Of a stretch of DNA of 6,103 nucleotides, positions 1-5,601 are shown piece after piece. Source of the stretch: Deltaproteobacteria bacterium (lineage in GTDB: Bacteria; Myxococcota_A; JAADFL01); NCBI GenBank assembly GCA_013152945.1, contig JAADFL010000076.1:1-6103 (forward strand). Reading direction: 5' to 3'. The translations under genes were made by a program, and so were the position numbers. Within the stretch, counting starts at the first letter, position 1; every line of letters starts with the position of its first letter. Below the pieces are notes generated by a model. That model did no database searches. It was given only the letters and a program-made list of their open reading frames with translations, and was not told where the DNA came from.

Positions 1-91
1 TATAGAAAAGCCAAGTTACCGGGTTTGAGATCTATGACATGTGGTTCATATATATAATCGGATGAAATCGGATTTTGTATACCAAAAATTT

Positions 92-109
92 CAAAAAAAT
101 ATTTTTTTG
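92..109. repeat. 18-bp perfect A/T palindrome
   Basis: The sequence reads c, seven a, t, a, seven t, g, and is a perfect inverted repeat with no loop. It could give intrinsic DNA bending through phased A-tracts, or cruciform extrusion. As an RNA hairpin it would be all A-U and is not followed by a U-run, so it is a poor terminator candidate on either strand. Its function is unknown. Confidence 0.6.
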
Positions 110-203
110 TAATGCCATGTTGACCTGTTTGCATGACAGTCTTGCACGAGCCATGCCATAGCTACTTGTAATTACCAATAAATCAGGCAGGAAGAAAATC
201 AAC

Positions 204-250
204 GTGGGTGGGGACGGTGTGTGTGGGGGGGGGCGGGGCGGCGGTGGGGC
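204..250. terminator. G-rich block: G-quadruplex motif on plus strand, C-rich rut-like tail of panD mRNA
   Basis: The plus strand has G-tracts at 206-208, 210-213, 225-233 (nine G), 235-238 and 246-249. These satisfy a four-tract G-quadruplex pattern with loops of 1, 1 and 7 bases. On the minus strand the panD transcript, which stops at 258, would run straight into a C-rich, G-poor stretch. That is the composition expected of a Rho-utilisation site. The template strand would be the G-rich one, so a quadruplex could also stall RNA polymerase. No classical stem plus U-run is seen after panD, which leaves a Rho-type end as the simplest reading. The composition is observed; the terminator role is inferred. 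Confidence 0.35.
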
Positions 251-257
251 ACCAAAT

Positions 258-641
258 TTATACCGGGCTAAGTGCTCTCTTCTTTTCAGGTGGGCGTATC
301 ACCCTGTTTTGCTCATCGACAAATACCAGCCTGGGAACGTGTTTCTCAGCCTCCTTGTCGCTGATGCTCGCATGACTCGCCACTATGATGACATCCCCTT
401 TATGTACCAGGTGGGCTGCTGCACCATTGACGCACACCACCCCGGAACCTCTTTCCCCGGGAAGCGTATAAGTAGACAGCCTGGAACCATTCGTCACGTC
501 CCAGATATCCACGAACTCGTTGGTTAGTATATCGGCTGCATCCATTAGGTCCTCATCTATAGTGATGCTGCCGACATATTCCAGGTTTGCTTGTGTAACA
601 GTGGCTCGGTGGATCTTGGACTTGAGCATGTTGCGAATCAT
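258..641 (-). CDS. panD: aspartate 1-decarboxylase, pyruvoyl-dependent
   Basis: PanD converts L-aspartate to beta-alanine and CO2, the beta-alanine arm of pantothenate and coenzyme A synthesis, in the cytoplasm. The 127-residue product matches the usual PanD length. It begins [13 protein letters not shown], as in the family. Gly24-Ser25 is the self-cleavage site (YVGS) whose Ser becomes the pyruvoyl group. Lys9, Arg54 and Tyr58, known substrate or catalytic residues, are present, as are Asn72 and the VNGAAAH block. The frame is open 39 codons further upstream, but the ATG at 641 is chosen. It gives the family N-terminus, and the cleavage site is at the standard position. It is preceded by AAGGAAGGTGAT, a strong Shine-Dalgarno. 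The gene stands alone, without panB or panC, and diverges from the lipoprotein gene. All active-site residues look intact. Confidence 0.96.
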   Translation of the reverse strand: MIRNMLKSKIHRATVTQANLEYVGSITIDEDLMDAADILTNEFVDIWDVTNGSRLSTYTLPGERGSGVVCVNGAAAHLVHKGDVIIVASHASISDKEAEKHVPRLVFVDEQNRVIRPPEKKRALSPV

Positions 642-643
642 GA

Positions 644-656
644 CATCACCTTCCTT
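644..656 (-). promoter_or_regulatory. panD ribosome binding site
   Basis: The minus strand reads AAGGAAGGTGATG just before the ATG at 641. This is the full anti-Shine-Dalgarno complement with one extra A. It decides the short PanD start over the longer upstream-extended frame. Confidence 0.8.
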
Positions 657-732
657 TTTTAAACGCCTGGATAAAAAATGACCGGCAGGCCCTAAAGAGG
701 AGGGAGAGTCTTTACTCCCATGAACTACCCGT

Positions 733-752
733 CTCGGTCCGGCTCGGTCCGG
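733..752. repeat. 10-bp tandem repeat in panD leader
   Basis: CTCGGTCCGG occurs twice, perfectly and without a gap, followed by atcc. On the minus strand it lies about 90 nt upstream of the panD start, inside the predicted leader RNA. Because CCGG is self-complementary, the two copies can pair as a 4-bp stem with a 6-nt loop. It may be a regulator-binding site or a replication-slippage duplication. Confidence 0.6.
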
Positions 753-858
753 ATCCAAGCGTCTCTTTTCAAAGCCGGGTCAAATCTCAATATTGCGGCC
801 TACAGTCCGTTCCCCTGGTACTGCGCCCGGCAAACGATTCAACCCGTTCCTGTATACT

Positions 859-887
859 AGTAAAGAAAAACTTTGCCGTATTGTCAA
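859..887 (-). promoter_or_regulatory. candidate panD promoter
   Basis: On the minus strand a perfect TTGACA -35 (887-882) is followed after 17 bp by TTTACT (864-859), which matches four of six -10 consensus bases. Transcription would start near 852, leaving a leader of about 210 nt before panD. The -35 box is convincing and the -10 only fair. Confidence 0.4.
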
Positions 888-918
888 GTTTGTGATCGTC
901 CGTTATTGTGCTCTCGAT

Positions 919-948
919 TTGACAGTTGCAAACCAAGACGGGTAGCAT
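919..948 (+). promoter_or_regulatory. candidate promoter of the lipoprotein gene
   Basis: A perfect TTGACA -35 (919-924) is followed after 18 bp by TAGCAT (943-948), which matches four of six -10 consensus bases. Transcription would begin near 955, giving a leader of about 54 nt. This fits the start at 1009 better than the in-frame ATG at 952. Confidence 0.4.
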
Positions 949-996
949 GCCTTGAAAATGAGGTTCCCGGTATCAACAAAGTCGAAAAAGAGCGAG

Positions 997-1002
997 AGGA
1001 GG
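997..1002 (+). promoter_or_regulatory. ribosome binding site deciding the lipoprotein start
   Basis: A perfect AGGAGG lies six bases before the ATG at 1009. The alternative in-frame ATG at 952 has no comparable site. Confidence 0.8.
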
Positions 1003-1008
1003 AGAGCT

Positions 1009-2004
1009 ATGGGCAGGTATGAAAAGCTTGCGATGTCTATGATATTCCTTGCAATGATGCCTGGATGCAAGTCCAGGCCATGGGTCAAGACTGCGCAAGA
1101 GTACTTGGACACCCTGGAGGACAAGGATTTTGCCAAGGCTTACGGCATGCTTGACGAAGACAGCCAAAAGGCCATCACCCAGGCAAAGTTCGAGGAAACG
1201 GTAAAAGACAAGCTGCTCGATAAACTTCCTTACGTTAGAATCAGGAAGTATATGAAGTCCGCCAACCAGTGCACCATAGAAACAGACTTTACGGGAAAGA
1301 TGAAGGCGCACAACTCCGATGTTTCGGCCAAGGTGACATTGGAACTGACCTTTGAAAGGGGCAAGTGGAGAATACACCTTCCCGACGCCATCCAGGCATA
1401 CCAGGAAGAACTGGCGAAAAAAGCGGAAGAAGAAGCCAAGAAGCAGTTGGTGGCCGAATGGAAGGGGCTCTTGGATTTCAAAGATATCAAGATATCAAGG
1501 TATAAGCCGACTCCCGATGAGATCGAAATGCTCAAGGCGAAATCACCCAGGCTTAAAAAAAGAGATGAAAAGGACAAGCATTACGAAGAGGTCGGTGAAG
1601 CTGAAGAAAAAGAGATAGAATGGCTCCAGATCCCATGGTGGGCTGTAAGTGGCGAAGTAATGAACCGCGGCCAGAAGGTCGTGGACAAGGCGGGACTATA
1701 TTTCAAGTTTTATTGGAAAGACGATCCGCGCAAGAGAATGCTATACGATGCGGTTGTGTACCCAGTCTATGAACAACCCGATGATGATCCCAAATACAAC
1801 AAGGAAGTCCTGTTGCCCGGACAAACACAGTCCTTCCAGGAAGTAGTCGATCTGGTCGACCTGCCGGCCGACTGGACCATGGATAAAGGCAGGATCGAGT
1901 GGGAGCTGTCCGACATAGCTGTGTCTGCTCCAACTCCAGAGCAGGAAAAGAAGATAGAAAAACTGAAAAAAAAGGCAAAGAAACACCACAAGAAAAGAAG
2001 ATGA
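1009..2004 (+). CDS. probable lipoprotein with NTF2-like and C-terminal beta-sandwich-like domains
   Basis: I recognise no named gene. The start at 1009 has AGGAGG at ideal spacing and gives a 331-residue protein. Residues 1-20 form a short export signal: basic start MGRYEK, a hydrophobic run, then MMPGC. Cys20 is the likely lipidation site, although Met at -3 and Pro at -2 are not typical of a lipobox. Residues 27-127 resemble NTF2-like/DUF4878-type domains. They show helices of the 'A..YL..L..KD...AY..L...SQ' pattern, then strands ending in FERGKWRIHLPDA. Residues 128-205 are a Lys/Glu-rich, probably helical or coiled-coil linker. Residues 206-305 look like a beta-sandwich of the FxLYD kind (WAVSGEVMNRG, VYFKFYW-type strand, LLPGQTQSF). 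Residues 311-331 are a strongly basic tail ending HHKKRR. It probably sits in the envelope. The domain calls are by pattern only. It converges on the HAD gene and appears monocistronic. Confidence 0.75.
   Translation: MGRYEKLAMSMIFLAMMPGCKSRPWVKTAQEYLDTLEDKDFAKAYGMLDEDSQKAITQAKFEETVKDKLLDKLPYVRIRKYMKSANQCTIETDFTGKMKAHNSDVSAKVTLELTFERGKWRIHLPDAIQAYQEELAKKAEEEAKKQLVAEWKGLLDFKDIKISRYKPTPDEIEMLKAKSPRLKKRDEKDKHYEEVGEAEEKEIEWLQIPWWAVSGEVMNRGQKVVDKAGLYFKFYWKDDPRKRMLYDAVVYPVYEQPDDDPKYNKEVLLPGQTQSFQEVVDLVDLPADWTMDKGRIEWELSDIAVSAPTPEQEKKIEKLKKKAKKHHKKRR
1059..1078 (+). other. 7-bp stem in mRNA centred on the lipobox Cys codon
   Basis: GCCTGGA and TCCAGGC are perfect complements separated by six bases. 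The Cys20 codon TGC opens the loop. This could be chance or a translational pause hairpin at the signal-peptide junction. There is no U-run, so it is not a terminator. Confidence 0.25.
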
Positions 2005-2023
2005 TGATTTACTGAACAGAACC

Positions 2024-2038
2024 GTTGCTATCGGCAAC
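2024..2038. terminator. weak hairpin between convergent genes
   Basis: GTTGC and GCAAC form a 5-bp stem with a 5-nt loop in the 47-bp gap between the lipoprotein stop and the HAD gene stop. Neither strand has a U-run directly after the stem; the A-run at 2046-2051 is on the wrong side for the minus strand. It is at best a weak bidirectional terminator. Confidence 0.25.
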
Positions 2039-2051
2039 AGCCCCTAAAAAA

Positions 2052-2981
2052 TCAGACTTTCAATGAGTTAATCAAGCCTGCCTCTTTCAGGGGGGCGAGC
2101 AATTTTCTTTTTTCATGGTCCGGCAACTCCAGCATCCTTGCGAGGCAGTCCTTGATCGAAACATCGAGCCGGTTCCCGGCTGCAGCGACTTGTGATGCCA
2201 CAGGCACGAGTGCTCCGCGCTGAATCTTTCCCAATTGAGCCAGGACCAGGGCCGCCTGCAGAAAATCCCTGCACAGAAAATGATTTTCTCCCGGAGCCGT
2301 CAAGTCACCATACTCGTGTTTTTTTGTAAGCCGAATAAATATGCCTTGTACCAAGGAGATTGGACCGGATTGAGCATCCCTTGCGAGCCCCAGCAGCTCT
2401 TCGATTTCACATGAAGACAAATTATATTGCTCCAGCTTCCGGACCAGTCCGGGCAAGGGCAATTCCCTGGAAATGATCGAGGCAAACAAAGAATAAATCT
2501 CGGCATCATCCTCTGCATCATCACCAAACAGGTACCATCCGGAACCGGCAGGCAAATCTCTATTGTATTCCAGCAAAGCAGCCAATTTATATGCGAGGTG
2601 CATCTTTAGTTTTTTTAGATGCAGTTTCTTGACGTGTCCCAACTGGTCCTTGAATGCGATGCCGTCGTACTCGATGCCATCAATGAGCATCTTGCGCTCT
2701 ATAACCGCTTTCAACTGTGGAGGGCTTGCTGAAACAAAATACAATGGTGTCTCGTTGTAACCCTTTCCTGCCCCGCGCCTGATTGCATGTAGCAAAGGCA
2801 CGGCGCCTGGCAACGCCTGCTTGTCCACTGCAAACTCAACCAGGAACGATGCCAGGTCCAGGGCAGAGCTGAAATGAGAATCCAGATAGGTCTTGTCCAC
2901 ATCCCAGATAAACACATCGCCCCTGTAATCGCGCGGCAATTCCCTGAAATTACTCCTTTGGAGCGGAATGCAACCACCCAT
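2052..2981 (-). CDS. HAD-superfamily phosphatase, APP1/DUF2183-like (putative phosphatidate phosphatase)
   Basis: The likely role is dephosphorylation of a phospholipid head, as the yeast APP1 catalytic domain does for phosphatidate to diacylglycerol. The substrate here is inferred. Haloacid-dehalogenase motifs are in order. Numbered from the ATG at 2981, motif I is DVDKT (residues 27-31) and motif II is FVSAS (82-86). Lys-rich FKDQ...KKLKMHLAYK supplies the motif III lysine (about 110-132). Motif IV is GDDAEDDAEIYS (153-164), close to the GDS..D.EIY signature of this family. Residues after about 185 form a helical C-terminal region I cannot assign. The ATG at 2981 is chosen because AAGGAG lies four bases before it. 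A GTG at 3026 (324 residues) is also possible and would overlap the GpsA-like gene by 26 bp. The gene is last in the lipid cassette. No signal peptide or membrane segment is evident. Confidence 0.8.
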   Translation of the reverse strand: MGGCIPLQRSNFRELPRDYRGDVFIWDVDKTYLDSHFSSALDLASFLVEFAVDKQALPGAVPLLHAIRRGAGKGYNETPLYFVSASPPQLKAVIERKMLIDGIEYDGIAFKDQLGHVKKLHLKKLKMHLAYKLAALLEYNRDLPAGSGWYLFGDDAEDDAEIYSLFASIISRELPLPGLVRKLEQYNLSSCEIEELLGLARDAQSGPISLVQGIFIRLTKKHEYGDLTAPGENHFLCRDFLQAALVLAQLGKIQRGALVPVASQVAAAGNRLDVSIKDCLARMLELPDHEKRKLLAPLKEAGLINSLKV

Positions 2982-2985
2982 GGCA

Positions 2986-2991
2986 CTCCTT
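2986..2991 (-). promoter_or_regulatory. ribosome binding site supporting the HAD phosphatase ATG start
   Basis: AAGGAG on the minus strand lies four bases before the ATG at 2981 and just past the GpsA-like stop at 3001. The competing GTG at 3026 has GGAG only three bases away. The ATG is therefore preferred, but the choice is not certain. Confidence 0.55.
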
Positions 2992-3000
2992 CTTGCCCAT

Positions 3001-4008
3001 TCATCGGGAACTGCGTATTCGATCACTCTCCATCAATGACTTGAGAAATCCTCCGGGTTTCTTTTTGCCGGCCAGGACCCTTGCCAAGCTTTCGAAAACA
3101 GGCAATTCAACACCAAGCTTGGCACCCAGCTTGACCGCCGCCCTTGCAGAAGCCGCCCCTTCACTTGACCTCAGCCTCAACTTTATCTCCTTGCTCAGTT
3201 TACCGGATCTCCCGAGGGTAAAACCTATTGCATAGTCATCTCCCGATTCCGGGCCGCAAGAAGCAACCAGGTCCCCTACCCCGGACAGGCCGGAAAATGT
3301 CCTGTTTTCCGCCTCCAACCTTGATCCGAGCCTCCTCATTTCACGAAGACACTCTGCAATGAACATGGCCTTCAGATTCCTGCCTGTTTTCAGGCTCTCC
3401 AGTATGCCGCATCCCAGGGCCGCCGCAGGCGACAGTGCTCCCGCCAACTCGGCACCTGCCAGATCCCGAGTGCTGAAAACCAAGAAATTCTTGGATGAGA
3501 GGATATTCTTCATCTCCTGTACCACCAGGTCGAAGTACGAAGCTGCTACGGTTGCTATCGGCATGCCACGCGCCACTTCTGCAGCAAGGTTTGGTCCTGA
3601 AAGCACGCCCAGCAGCCTGGCGCATGTCTCCTGCTTAATTACCTCGCTAATCCTGTTACAAGACGGATATTCCAACCCCTTGACAGCATGGACAACCAAC
3701 TGGTTACCACGAAAATATGAGCTTGCCCTGCTTAAAACCTTACGAACCATGAAAGACGGCAAGACAATCAATATCACTCTGCAGGAATCTACAACTTGTA
3801 TGATATCGGTTGTTGCACGAATCTTTTTGTCCAGCTTCAAGCCCGGCATGTACTTCGAGTTCGTACCCCTTTGAACAATCTCGGATGATACATCCTGCTC
3901 ACTCGCCCAAAGGCGCACTACGCGTCCGTTACGCGCAATCCTGTCGGCCAGCGCTGTTCCCCAGGCTCCAGCCCCTATGACACCAATTGATTGCAAGGCC
4001 AAGGTCAT
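3001..4008 (-). CDS. GpsA-like glycerol-3-phosphate dehydrogenase homologue lacking key active-site residues
   Basis: By fold this is the NAD(P)-dependent glycerol-3-phosphate dehydrogenase family (DHAP to sn-glycerol-3-phosphate). At 335 residues it has the normal GpsA length. Conserved blocks are a GAGAWGTALA Rossmann motif (12-21), VKGLE with Lys110, SGPNLAAEVARG (137-148), AELAGAL (186-192), LREMRRLG (221-228) and GLSGVGDLVASC (240-251, Asp246). The family's catalytic Lys-Asn after AGAL is Ser193-Pro194. The SRNR block that grips the substrate phosphate is replaced by GDDY (Asp257-Asp258). The Thr before Cys251 is Ser250. The frame is clean, so these are not sequencing frameshifts. It overlaps the acyltransferase stop by ATGA, so the two are probably translationally coupled. 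GGAGG sits only one base before the ATG but seven before a TTG at 4002, which could be the real start. It is probably a divergent paralogue with changed or lost catalysis, so I do not give it the symbol gpsA. Confidence 0.88.
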   Translation of the reverse strand: MTLALQSIGVIGAGAWGTALADRIARNGRVVRLWASEQDVSSEIVQRGTNSKYMPGLKLDKKIRATTDIIQVVDSCRVILIVLPSFMVRKVLSRASSYFRGNQLVVHAVKGLEYPSCNRISEVIKQETCARLLGVLSGPNLAAEVARGMPIATVAASYFDLVVQEMKNILSSKNFLVFSTRDLAGAELAGALSPAAALGCGILESLKTGRNLKAMFIAECLREMRRLGSRLEAENRTFSGLSGVGDLVASCGPESGDDYAIGFTLGRSGKLSKEIKLRLRSSEGAASARAAVKLGAKLGVELPVFESLARVLAGKKKPGGFLKSLMESDRIRSSR

Positions 4009-5600
4009 ACCTCCAGATCGTAGCCCAAGGCCCGGTTGTGGTAATAGTACAATAGATTCCTGTCTAACGGGAAAAGCCTGTCTCCTCTCCTTATTGCGGC
4101 CGGCTTCGTATGGTACGTTCCAAAGTGACGCAAGGCCTCTGCTATTACAGCGGCGGAATCACCAGTGGCCAAGGTCTCGGAAATTTTGACCTTGCCAATT
4201 GCATCGAGCCTTCGCAACTCTCCAATTATATTGTCAATGGTTTCCCTTACCTCGGACAAGGTAACAGATTCCGTTCTTCCCCCTGTGCGTAAAAGCCTAT
4301 AGAGTTCCATCCCGGGATTTTCCTTTGCCATCTTTCCAAAAAGGGCGAATGCCAGGACATGGGTAGAACAAAGGACGTTGTTTTCCATGTACGAAGAAGC
4401 CAGGATTCGGCCGAGTTCTCTTGTGTATTCTTCATCCCTCTGAGGATCCTCGACCGGTTCTCCTTTCAGGTCCATCAAGTACCTTGATATATCCACTGCC
4501 CTGCCCTTGGAATCCATGGAAACTCCATCATCGTCAACAAGATTACCAAAGGGATCCAGGGGCCTTGCAAACCTGACGAAAATCTTGGAGTCCAGTGAGA
4601 GCACGCCGCTCATGAAGGATGCCACCCTGCGGGGCTTGGAAAACTCGTCATCTATTATTATGTACCTGCTTTTCCCAACTTCCTTCAGATGATCGTCTAT
4701 CAGGGTCTCGGCCTCCAGTACCAAGTGGTAATTGAGCGTGCAGGGCACGATAAAGACCTTATGATCCGGTCGATTCGCCTTTACATTGTTCAGGTAGGCC
4801 TTGAGTCCGCTGCCCAGTAATCCCAGCTTCAGCTTTTGTTCGACTCCTCCCGACCTGCTCCTGGTTCCGCCCGGAAAAAATAGATTGTCATAACCGTACT
4901 CGATACTCAATGTGCAATATTCTTTCAAGGTATCCTTGTACAACTTGTGTTTTTTCAACCTGTCTACCGTATATGCACCCAGGTTGTGCATAAAAAAAGA
5001 TAAGACCGGGTTTATGAACAGGTTTATACCTGCACCATAAGTAAAGGGCGGCAACCCGGCTGCGTACAAAGACCATCCAAGAACAATCGAGTCCAGGTTG
5101 CTTGAGTGAGTCGGCACCAGGATTACCGTGCCCAGTTCGTGCATGCGACGTAATGCATCCACTTCCCCCTGCAAGACCACGTTCCTGGTCACATCCGGAA
5201 AAGAAGGAAAAGCTCTCAAGAAAGCCTTGGGTGACATGGCGTTCAACAACAAGGAAAGTCCCACAGGCACAACGCTCGTTGCAAGAGCATAAACCCGGGG
5301 ATCGAAATGGCCGACTATTTCCCGCGCATGAAAATCCACCACCTTGTTCAGCAATTGAAGTTGTTCCTGCTTCGAAGCCTTTGGTAACAACTTTTGTACA
5401 TTTTTCCAAAAAACCTTGTCCTGTTTGAAGGTCTTGGGATGGCCTCCTTGTTCCAATCGCCTCCGCTCATAATAAAGCGCTTCCTGAAGTATCTCTTCAA
5501 CTGTAGGATTATTGTTACCTTTATCCGCTTGCTTCTCAATGCGAGATACGACCCTGGCCGTGACTTCGACCACGGCCCGTTCCTGGTCTTCGGGCCTCAT
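4005..5600 (-). CDS. PlsB-like glycerol-3-phosphate acyltransferase (LPLAT superfamily)
   Basis: The family transfers a fatty acyl group to the sn-1 position of glycerol-3-phosphate at the membrane, the first step of phospholipid synthesis. The 531-residue protein is shorter than the roughly 800 residues of enterobacterial PlsB. Motif I is HSSNLD (His165-x4-Asp170). Motif II is GAYTVDR (208-214, Arg214). Motif III is FPGGTRSRSG (242-251). Motif IV is IVPCTLNYHLVLEAETL (284-300), whose NYHLVLE pattern is PlsB/GNPAT-like rather than PlsC-like. Residues 103-120 are hydrophobic and may contact the membrane. The C-terminal 150 residues resemble the helical tail of PlsB-type enzymes. In motif III the near-invariant Glu (EGGRSR or EGTRSR) is Gly244. 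The ATG at 5600 follows a duplicated GGGAGGGG Shine-Dalgarno region. The gene is first of the three-gene lipid cassette, with an ATGA overlap to the GpsA-like gene. A 1-acylglycerol-3-phosphate or DHAP acyltransferase role cannot be excluded. Confidence 0.88.
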   Translation of the reverse strand: MRPEDQERAVVEVTARVVSRIEKQADKGNNNPTVEEILQEALYYERRRLEQGGHPKTFKQDKVFWKNVQKLLPKASKQEQLQLLNKVVDFHAREIVGHFDPRVYALATSVVPVGLSLLLNAMSPKAFLRAFPSFPDVTRNVVLQGEVDALRRMHELGTVILVPTHSSNLDSIVLGWSLYAAGLPPFTYGAGINLFINPVLSFFMHNLGAYTVDRLKKHKLYKDTLKEYCTLSIEYGYDNLFFPGGTRSRSGGVEQKLKLGLLGSGLKAYLNNVKANRPDHKVFIVPCTLNYHLVLEAETLIDDHLKEVGKSRYIIIDDEFSKPRRVASFMSGVLSLDSKIFVRFARPLDPFGNLVDDDGVSMDSKGRAVDISRYLMDLKGEPVEDPQRDEEYTRELGRILASSYMENNVLCSTHVLAFALFGKMAKENPGMELYRLLRTGGRTESVTLSEVRETIDNIIGELRRLDAIGKVKISETLATGDSAAVIAEALRHFGTYHTKPAAIRRGDRLFPLDRNLLYYYHNRALGYDLEV

Positions 5601-5601
5601 C

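Larger units (their letters stand above)
1..257. other. non-coding region downstream of panD
   Basis: No convincing gene is visible here. The first 200 bases are A/T-rich with stops in all frames. They carry a 10-bp-period direct repeat of aatcggat (56-63 and 66-73) and an A/T palindrome (92-109). The last 50 bases switch abruptly to a G-rich block. An open frame from 204 on the plus strand is antisense to panD and made of low-complexity Gly codons, so it is not called. A weak plus-strand promoter look-alike (TTGAGA 25-30, TATATA 49-54) has no gene behind it. Confidence 0.6.
642..1008. other. divergent intergenic region between panD and lipoprotein gene
   Basis: This 367-bp gap separates the two divergent starts. 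It holds a candidate promoter for each direction with their -35 boxes about 31 bp apart (882-887 and 919-924). It also holds a 10-bp tandem repeat (733-752) and a 7-bp inverted repeat, CGGCAAA/TTTGCCG (828-834 and 872-878), around the minus-strand -10 region. The panD leader would be long, about 200 nt, and could form small hairpins such as GGGAG/CTCCC, but I recognise no known riboswitch. No gene was found. Confidence 0.5.

Noticed and set aside
25-54. Plus-strand promoter TTGAGA / TATATA
   Set aside because: A match in A/T-rich DNA is expected by chance, and no plus-strand gene or RNA follows it.
204-527. Plus-strand open frame starting in the G-rich block
   Set aside because: It is antisense to panD, begins with low-complexity Gly codons, resembles no family and has no promoter. 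PanD on the other strand is unmistakable.
642-758. 39-codon N-terminal extension of panD
   Set aside because: PanD begins MIRxML in the family, the cleavage site falls at residue 24/25 only with the short start, and that start has its own strong ribosome-binding site.
952-1008. ATG at 952 as lipoprotein start
   Set aside because: It has no Shine-Dalgarno, lies at or before the predicted transcription start, and would bury the signal peptide behind a highly charged stretch.
1483-1498. Direct repeat gatatcaa twice in the lipoprotein gene
   Set aside because: It encodes the ordinary stretch DIKIS and is too short to be a repeat element.
3359-3874. Plus-strand 171-codon open frame opposite the GpsA-like gene
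   Set aside because: It is a shadow of a gene with clear family motifs; its translation has no recognisable domain.
4888-5409. Minus-strand 173-codon frame inside the acyltransferase
   Set aside because: It lies within the frame that carries the acyltransferase motifs and shows no domain of its own.
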